Origin: Sinorhizobium sp. 6-70
GTDB lineage: Bacteria > Pseudomonadota > Alphaproteobacteria > Rhizobiales > Rhizobiaceae
Reading direction: 5' to 3'
Assembly (NCBI RefSeq): GCF_030124375.1
Contig: NZ_JASKLS010000005.1
Location: forward strand, 186,001-250,000
DNA: 64,000 bases
Notes under the pieces: model-generated
Told to the model about the DNA's origin: nothing
What the model saw: the letters and a program-made list of their open reading frames with translations, nothing else
The model's database searches: none
Position numbers and translations under genes: made by a program
Shown here: positions 59,111 through 64,000 of the stretch, in pieces
Layout of the letters: the number at the start of each line of letters is the position of its first letter
Position numbering within the stretch: the stretch's first letter is position 1

Positions 59111-59863
59111 ATGTCGAGGCCTGTCGTTGCGATTCCCTGCGACTTCCGCGAATTCGACGGCAATGTCTGGCACGTTGCCGCCCATCAATATGTGCGCGCG
59201 GCCGTCGAGGGCTCCGGCGTCATGCCGTTCCTCATTCCGGCGCTCGAAACCGGCAATGACATCGACGAGATCCTCGACCGTGTGGATGGCGTTCTCGCGA
59301 GCGGGGCGCGCTCCAATGTCCACCCTGCGCTTTACGGAAGGCAAGCGACGGATGCGGACGGTCCGTTCGATCCGGGCCGCGACGCCACCAGCCTGCCGCT
59401 GATCCGCCGTGCGCTTGATCGCGGCATTCCGCTGCTCGCGATCTGCCGAGGCATACAGGAGCTCAACGTTGCGCTCGGCGGTACGCTCGCGACCGAAATT
59501 CAGGACCAGCCCGGCATCTGGGATCATCGCAAGCCCGATGTTCCCGAACTCGACATTGCCTATGGCATTCGCCAGGACGTGATCGTCAAGGAAGGAAGCT
59601 GCCTGGCGCCCGTTCTCGGCGCCGGCCGTATCAGGGTCAATTCGCTGCACCGGCAGGCAATCGCCGCAACCGCGCCGCGCCTCGCCATCGAAGCGGTTGC
59701 CGATGACGGCACGATCGAGGCGGTGTCGGTCATCGGCGCCAAAGCCTTTGCCGTCGGCGTGCAATGGCACCCGGAATACTGGGTGAAAACCGACACGCCT
59801 TCGGCCTCACTTTTCAGGGCCTTCGGCGACGCGGTGCGTGCCTATAGAGAGGCAAAGGCCTGA
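59111..59863 (+). CDS. Gamma-glutamyl-gamma-aminobutyrate hydrolase-like protein (class I GATase, C26)
   Basis: The product is about 250 residues. The nucleophile elbow is ICRGIQELNVALGG with the catalytic Cys, and the His-Glu pair is in GVQWHPEYWVK. ANSRSNVHPALYG-like 'SGARSNVHP' and 'INSLHRQA' (here VNSLHRQA) are typical of PuuD-type hydrolases. It likely hydrolyses gamma-glutamyl amides in the cytoplasm, as in putrescine breakdown, but no put/puu partner is adjacent. GGAG stands seven bases before ATG 59111, which is preferred over ATG 59108 and over an upstream GTG. Confidence 0.87.
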   Translation: MSRPVVAIPCDFREFDGNVWHVAAHQYVRAAVEGSGVMPFLIPALETGNDIDEILDRVDGVLASGARSNVHPALYGRQATDADGPFDPGRDATSLPLIRRALDRGIPLLAICRGIQELNVALGGTLATEIQDQPGIWDHRKPDVPELDIAYGIRQDVIVKEGSCLAPVLGAGRIRVNSLHRQAIAATAPRLAIEAVADDGTIEAVSVIGAKAFAVGVQWHPEYWVKTDTPSASLFRAFGDAVRAYREAKA

Positions 59864-59876
59864 TCTCGTCTTCCGG

Positions 59877-60027
59877 GTCATTTCATCGTTTCATTGAAAC
59901 AGTGAAATGACCTGAGCGCGTCGCGTTTAAAACCGCTGCACACTTTTGGGCCACATGCATTAATTCGTTGAGCCCAAGCAGTTCCGGACGGAAGACCGTT
60001 ACACGCTTTTCCTGGAATTGCGCCGGA
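59877..60027 (-). repeat. Composite mosaic repeat overlapping the end of the dehydrogenase gene
   Basis: 59877-59912 is a palindrome (GGTCATTTC...GAAATGACC) like 5723-5759. 59929-59962 is the reversed TAATGCATG module of 14534. 59985-60027 is the reverse of the 5661-5705 module (GTTCCGGACGGAA...CCTGGAATTGC). The same module set as at 5642-5759 appears, in opposite orientation. Confidence 0.78.
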
Positions 60028-60976
60028 AGGGCGTTTCAACGACCGGAGTAAGGGCCTCTCCCGTCGAAAACCAGGCCTTCAGATTGTCGACGACGAGATC
60101 GGACATCGCGTTGCGGGTCGCCACCGAAGCGGAAGCCACATGCGGCAGAAGTGATACGTTCGCAAGCGTGAGCAATGCCTCCGGCACATGCGGCTCATTC
60201 TCGAAAACATCGAGCCCCGCCCCGGCGATAACGCCATTCTGAAGGGCGGCAACGAGCGCCGCCTCGTCCACCGTCGAGCCGCGGCCGACGTTGATCAACA
60301 CACCGCGAGGGCCGAGCGCGGCCAGAATGTCGGCGTTGACGGCCTTCAGTGTGCTCGGCGTGCCGGGCACGATCACGATCATCGTGTCGACGGCTTCGGC
60401 AAGGCCCTTGAGGCTCGAATGATAGGCATAGGCAAGCCCCTCGCGTGGCGTGCGTGTGTGGTAGGCGATTGGAACAGCGAAAGCCTCCAGTCTCCTGGCG
60501 ATTGCAAGACCGATCCGCCCCAGGCCGAAAAGCCCGACCTTGCGCCCCCTGAGCGAGAGAGGCGAGAGAGGAAACGCCCCTTCCCGCACCCAGCGCCCCT
60601 GCCGCAGCCATTGCTCGGCCTGAGGTAGGCGCCGCAGCGTATTGAGGAGCAGGCCGATCGCAGTGTCCGCAACTTCCTCCGTCAGGACATCGGGCGTATT
60701 GGTGACGGCAATCCCTCGCGCTGCCGCGCGGGCAACATCGACACCGTCATAGCCAACGCCGAAATTACCGATGATCTCGAGGTGGGGTAACGCGTCCATC
60801 AGGTCCACCGGCAGGCGGCCGGAAACTGCCACGCCGGCAACGTCTGCCATGTCCGGCGTCACCAGTTCCACATCGGCCCGCTCGATGCGCACGGTCTCGA
60901 ACATTTCCGGGAGCCGGTCGAGAATGCGCTGGTTGATCTTGCCGGGCACGAGAATTCTGGGGCGGCTCTCGGACAT
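59999..60976 (-). CDS. D-isomer-specific 2-hydroxyacid dehydrogenase
   Basis: The product is 325 residues. The NAD(P)-binding motif is GLFGLGRIGLAIARR, the substrate/catalytic Arg in LINVGRGSTVDEAAL, Glu in VFENEPHVPEAL and the catalytic His in LLPHVASAS. It reduces glyoxylate, hydroxypyruvate or a similar 2-keto acid, GhrB-like; the substrate is not certain. A GAAGGAG site precedes ATG 60976. It follows a LacI gene by 23 bases on the same strand, so sugar- or sugar-acid-responsive expression is likely. The last residues (about RNSRKSV) and the TAA stop are encoded by a mosaic repeat. Confidence 0.9.
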   Translation of the reverse strand: MSESRPRILVPGKINQRILDRLPEMFETVRIERADVELVTPDMADVAGVAVSGRLPVDLMDALPHLEIIGNFGVGYDGVDVARAAARGIAVTNTPDVLTEEVADTAIGLLLNTLRRLPQAEQWLRQGRWVREGAFPLSPLSLRGRKVGLFGLGRIGLAIARRLEAFAVPIAYHTRTPREGLAYAYHSSLKGLAEAVDTMIVIVPGTPSTLKAVNADILAALGPRGVLINVGRGSTVDEAALVAALQNGVIAGAGLDVFENEPHVPEALLTLANVSLLPHVASASVATRNAMSDLVVDNLKAWFSTGEALTPVVETPFRRNSRKSV

Positions 60977-60999
60977 CGTTACTCCTTCGGAAGATGCAC

Positions 61000-62022
61000 T
61001 CAGGCGGTGACGCGGAGCGGGCCGGTCGACTGGCGTATGCGCATCTCCGGCTTTATCAGATGGATTCCATCCGGCTCGTGGCTGCCGGAAAGCTTGTCGA
61101 GAAGCGCCCGCGCCGCGCTGCGCCCGACGTCGGCCTGGCCGTTCCAGACGGTCGTCAGCGCCGGGGTCGCGATCGACGCCTCCTCAAGATCGTCGTAGCC
61201 GGTGACCGAGATGTCAACGCCCGGCACGAGCCCGGCGCGGGCAATGCCGTTCATCATGCCGATTGCCACCAGATCGTTCCAGCAGACGACCGCCGTGGGC
61301 TTTTGCGGCAGCGACAAGAGATGCACGGCCGCCTCGAAACCACCCTGCTTGGAGCGCGGTCCGGGAATGCGCAAGTCCGGATCGACCTCGATATTCGCCT
61401 TGCGCAGCGCATTCACATAACCCTGGTAGCGATCGCGGCCGGTCGAGGTCTGGTCGGTGCCGCCGACCATTGCGATGCAGCGGTGGCCAAGGCCGATAAG
61501 GTGATTGGTTGCAAGCGAAATGCCATAGGCATCGTCGCCGCGGAAAATCGGCACGTCGAGTCCCTCGATCGACCGGGCAATCAGGATTGCCGGCATGCCG
61601 TTGTCCTCGGCAAGCTGTATGTCTTCCGGCGGGGTGCCGATCGCCGGCGACATGATCACGCCGTCACCGCCAAGCTGCAGCAGCGTCTCGATGAAATCGC
61701 GCTGCTTCTCGACGGAATCATAGTGATTGGAGAGGATGAAGGTCTGCTTGTCGCGATCGAGTTCCGCCTCGATCGCCTTGAGGATTTCGCCGTAGAACGG
61801 GTTCATGATGTCGTGCACGACGACACCGATGATGCCGGACCGCGATGTCCTCAAGCTCGCGGCGCGGCGATTGTAGATATAGCCGAGCGCGCGTGCCTGT
61901 TCCTTGATCTTGTCGCGGGTGACGGTCGCCACCAGCGGGCTGTCTCGCAATGCCAGGGATACTGTCGCCGTCGAAAGGCCGAGTGTTTCCGCGATTGTCG
62001 AAAGCTTGACCTTTTGCGCCAC
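61000..62022 (-). CDS. LacI-family transcriptional regulator
   Basis: The product is 340 residues. The helix-turn-helix is KLSTIAETLGLSTATVSLAL with the hinge ALGYIYNRRAASLRTSRSG. The periplasmic-binding-like effector domain ends with DISVTGYDDLEEASIATPAL. The start is GTG 62022 with GGGGAA upstream, giving the usual six-residue lead before the HTH. It is followed directly by the 2-hydroxyacid dehydrogenase gene. A perfect palindrome 49-63 bases upstream of the start is a likely autoregulatory operator. The effector is unknown. Confidence 0.94.
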   Translation of the reverse strand: MAQKVKLSTIAETLGLSTATVSLALRDSPLVATVTRDKIKEQARALGYIYNRRAASLRTSRSGIIGVVVHDIMNPFYGEILKAIEAELDRDKQTFILSNHYDSVEKQRDFIETLLQLGGDGVIMSPAIGTPPEDIQLAEDNGMPAILIARSIEGLDVPIFRGDDAYGISLATNHLIGLGHRCIAMVGGTDQTSTGRDRYQGYVNALRKANIEVDPDLRIPGPRSKQGGFEAAVHLLSLPQKPTAVVCWNDLVAIGMMNGIARAGLVPGVDISVTGYDDLEEASIATPALTTVWNGQADVGRSAARALLDKLSGSHEPDGIHLIKPEMRIRQSTGPLRVTA

Positions 62023-62070
62023 TATGTTCCCCCTGATTTCGCCGATCTCGTCAGCCCGTTTTAAATCCTC

Positions 62071-62085
62071 TTTAAACTGTTTAAA
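62071..62085. promoter_or_regulatory. Candidate LacI-type operator
   Basis: TTTAAAC-T-GTTTAAA is a perfect 7+1+7 inverted repeat upstream of the LacI gene. Symmetrical AT-rich ends with a C/G centre are usual for this family. Confidence 0.6.
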
Positions 62086-62113
62086 TCATCGCCGCAATCG
62101 GGAAGTGCCACCC

Positions 62114-62218
62114 TACAGCGCCGCGCGTCTTACCAGACGCGCAAAGGACGCTGCAGCCTTTGAATTGCTGCATGTTGCCTTTAATCGGCTACGATTGAAG
62201 GCGGCAATATGCCGTAGC
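62114..62218 (+). repeat. RIME-like repeat, complete copy
   Basis: TACAGCGCCGCGCGTCTTAC...CAGACGCGCAAAGGACGCTGCA, then a second palindrome with CCTTTAATCGGC...GATTGAAGG. Same organisation as 58894-58999. It lies in the 205-base gap between the LacI start and the MarR stop. Confidence 0.9.
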
Positions 62219-62227
62219 GGCATGGGA

Positions 62228-62725
62228 TCAATCGGGCGCCCTTGCCGCCTGCAGATTACTGTCGACCGCCTTGAGCAGTTTCAGAAGCGTACGCACCTGT
62301 TTGTCGGTCAAACCCCGTGTGGCGAGCTCTTCGGAATGCTGACCGGCCTCCGCAATGGTCTGCAGCCGTTCGCGCCCGGGCACGGTCAGATAGACCTTGG
62401 TCAACCTGGCATCTTCCTCGTCCGGCCGGCGTTCGAGGAAGCCTTGCGCCTCCATGCGACCAATGGTGCGCGTCATAGTCGGCGCCTTGACGCCAAGCTT
62501 TGCAGCGAGCGCGCCTGCCGTCAGGCCATCGGTCTCGGCCAGCGCGAGCATGACGCCGTCCTGCCCCGCATAGAGGCCGCTCTCAAGCAGATTGCGGGAA
62601 AGTACGGTGCGCATCGAGCGCGCCGCCTGCACAAGAACCGAAGCAAGATCGTGCGGCTCGACAGCAAGCTCGTCCCTCTTCTTGCCGTTCTTGCCCTTCT
62701 TTTCGGCCCTGCTCTTCTTGCCCAT
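62228..62725 (-). CDS. MarR-family transcriptional regulator
   Basis: The product is 165 residues. A very lysine-rich N-terminus (MGKKSRAEKKGKNGKKRDEL) precedes the MarR winged helix: ESGLYAGQDGVMLALAETDG, LTAGALAAKLGVKAPTMTRT, and the wing RRPDEEDARLTKVYLTVPG. The basic tail is unusual and may add DNA affinity. GGGAGGT precedes ATG 62725. It is divergent from the creatininase-family gene over 94 bases, so it probably regulates that gene. Confidence 0.92.
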   Translation of the reverse strand: MGKKSRAEKKGKNGKKRDELAVEPHDLASVLVQAARSMRTVLSRNLLESGLYAGQDGVMLALAETDGLTAGALAAKLGVKAPTMTRTIGRMEAQGFLERRPDEEDARLTKVYLTVPGRERLQTIAEAGQHSEELATRGLTDKQVRTLLKLLKAVDSNLQAARAPD

Positions 62726-62819
62726 TGGACCTCCCGCCGAATCCCGTACACTCTGTTATAGCAATACAGCTTGTGATTACGAACTGTATGACTCAAATAA
62801 CAATTTTACGACACTCGGG

Positions 62820-63629
62820 ATGGAGAACCGAAGAGAAATGTTGATGCCCGAGCCCAACTGGAACGACAACCTCGCCGATCTCGCTCCTTCCGAGCGGCGG
62901 CAGTGGATCGCGGTGCTGCCGCTCGGCGCGCATGAGCAGCATGGACCGCATCTTCCCTTCGAAACCGATCGGCTGATTGCCGAGGGCATCGTTCGGCGCG
63001 TCACGGCCGCGCGGCCGGCGGACCTCCCGGTAACGTTCCTGCCGGTCGAGCCCGTCGGCTATTCGATCGAACATATGGATGTGTCCGGCACGCGCACGCT
63101 CGCTTTTGACGAAGCCATCGGCCGTTGGCTCGGGATCGCCGAAAAGCTCCATCGTCTCGGCATCCGCAAATTCGTCATGCTGAACGCCCATGGCGGCAAC
63201 TCGCCGCTGATGACGATCGTCGCGACGGAGGCGCGGGTGCGCTTCGGTATGCTCGCCGTCGCGACGAGCTGGACGCGTTTCGGGCAACCGGAAGGCTGGA
63301 TCAGCGCCGAGGACAAGGCGCTCGACATCCATGGCGGCGACATCGAGACGTCGGTGATGCTGGCGCTTCACCCCGACAAGGTGGACATGACGCGGGCCAC
63401 CCGCTTTCCTTCCCGCCAGAGCGACTTCATCGCCCGGTTCACGCATTTGCGCGCCTACGGCCCGCACGCGTTCGGCTGGAAAATGTCGGACCTCAACCGG
63501 CAGGGTGTCGCCGGCAATGCCGGCGCCGCGACTGCCGCGCGTGGCGAAGTGCTCGTTGCACACGCGGTGAAAGGCATCATCGAACTGCTCGAGGACGTGG
63601 AGGCCTTCGACGTCGACGAACTTTCCTGA
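62820..63629 (+). CDS. Creatininase-family amidohydrolase
   Basis: The product is about 269 residues. The metal-binding motifs of the creatininase/MftE family are visible: LGAHEQHGPHLPFETD (Glu, His, Asp), LNAHGGNSPL, and DIHGGDIETSVML with the bridging Glu. It is a cytoplasmic zinc/manganese hydrolase of cyclic amides or peptides; creatinine itself is only one known substrate. The start is uncertain: ATG 62820 has a weak GG site, and in-frame ATG 62838 and 62844 follow. The frame extends further upstream into the divergent MarR gene and is rejected there. Confidence 0.88.
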   Translation: MENRREMLMPEPNWNDNLADLAPSERRQWIAVLPLGAHEQHGPHLPFETDRLIAEGIVRRVTAARPADLPVTFLPVEPVGYSIEHMDVSGTRTLAFDEAIGRWLGIAEKLHRLGIRKFVMLNAHGGNSPLMTIVATEARVRFGMLAVATSWTRFGQPEGWISAEDKALDIHGGDIETSVMLALHPDKVDMTRATRFPSRQSDFIARFTHLRAYGPHAFGWKMSDLNRQGVAGNAGAATAARGEVLVAHAVKGIIELLEDVEAFDVDELS

Positions 63630-63765
63630 TCGCTCTCGGCTCGCCGAATGGCGGACCGGTTCCGGCAGTGAATTCGGCTGCCGCCATTTGCGCATCGTCG
63701 CTTCATCTCCTATATGAGGACGCGACATAGATGCCCGCGGCGCATCGCCAATCCTCGAGGCTCCC

Positions 63766-64000
63766 ATGACCGAAACATCCACGCAGAAGCCGATCCCCGT
63801 CACCGTGCTCACGGGTTATCTCGGCGCCGGCAAGACGACGCTCCTCAACCGTATCCTCAGCGAAAATCACGGCCGCAAATACGCGGTGATCGTCAACGAG
63901 TTCGGCGAAATCGGCATCGACAACGACCTGATCGTCGAGTCCGACGAGGAAATCTACGAGATGAACAACGGCTGCGTCTGCTGCACGGTGCGTGGCGACC
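63766..64000 (+). CDS. CobW/YjiA-family GTP-binding metallochaperone, N-terminal part (cut by window edge)
   Basis: The 78 visible residues contain the Walker A loop TGYLGAGKTTLLNRIL (about 16-31) and the metal-binding CxCC motif in NNGCVCCTVRGD, diagnostic of the CobW/COG0523 GTPase family that moves zinc, cobalt or iron to client proteins. GAGG precedes ATG 63766. The window ends before the C-terminal domain. No Zur-type site is obvious in the 136 bases upstream. Confidence 0.92.
   Translation, partial: MTETSTQKPIPVTVLTGYLGAGKTTLLNRILSENHGRKYAVIVNEFGEIGIDNDLIVESDEEIYEMNNGCVCCTVRGD

Noticed and set aside
62061..62075. CtrA site in front of the LacI gene
   Set aside because: It is a single match inside a T/A-rich patch that is better explained by the LacI-type palindrome. 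Kept only as a note under the operator finding.
61904..62761. Plus-strand frame across the RIME copy near 62114
   Set aside because: It carries YSAARLTRRAK from the repeat and overlaps the MarR gene antisense; no domain.

Overview
This window is high-GC, gene-dense chromosomal DNA of an alphaproteobacterium, almost certainly Rhizobiaceae and most likely Sinorhizobium/Ensifer. The grounds are the protein families, the glycogen cluster order glgP-glgB-glgC-glgA-pgm-glgX, the split proton-translocating transhydrogenase next to a small aa3-oxidase subunit IV, the soxBDAG operon, and many copies of RIME-like intergenic mosaic repeats typical of rhizobia. The species call is inference; no rRNA, tRNA, CRISPR, insertion sequence or prophage was seen.

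Layout. 1-5.7 kb: end of a LacI regulator, a complete sugar-type ABC importer and a GH63-like glycosidase, probably for uptake and cleavage of a glycosylglycerate-type solute. 5.9-10 kb (minus strand): a peroxiredoxin-like protein and a large zinc-ribbon/adenylate cyclase/ATPase/TPR protein. 10.3-17.8 kb: ilvD and small detoxification or metabolic genes (GFA, MarR, DUF899, DUF1579, VOC, LysR, aldo-keto reductase). 17.9-24.7 kb: a three-gene transglutaminase / DUF2126 / ATP-grasp / alpha-E module, the best candidate here for a poorly characterised peptide-forming system. 24.8-26.1 kb: an orphan TadG-like von Willebrand A protein. 26.3-37.5 kb: the glycogen operon. 37.7-40.4 kb: MaoC, DUF2332 and a zinc alcohol dehydrogenase. 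40.7-45.9 kb (minus): heterotetrameric sarcosine oxidase. 46.2-51.4 kb: rpsU, a TPR lipoprotein, DUF992, a second adenylate cyclase, and a divergent LysR/SDR pair. 51.5-55 kb (minus): pntB, pntA2, pntA1 and the subunit IV gene. 55.3-58.6 kb (minus): a FeeM/LuxI-like acyltransferase under three perfect CtrA-type sites, then a GGDEF-EAL protein with a degenerate GGDEF motif. 59-64 kb: a C26 glutamine-amidotransferase-like hydrolase, a LacI/2-hydroxyacid dehydrogenase pair, MarR, a creatininase-family amidohydrolase and the start of a CobW GTPase.

How the parts work together. Central storage metabolism (glycogen synthesis, branching, debranching and phosphorolysis, all linked through glucose-1-phosphate), C1/betaine catabolism (sarcosine oxidase) and NADPH balance (Pnt) sit among several signalling proteins (two cAMP cyclases, one c-di-GMP protein, one acyl-signal-type enzyme). 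Mosaic repeats occupy many of the gaps between genes. Several genes take their stop codon, and three take their last residues, from a repeat copy.
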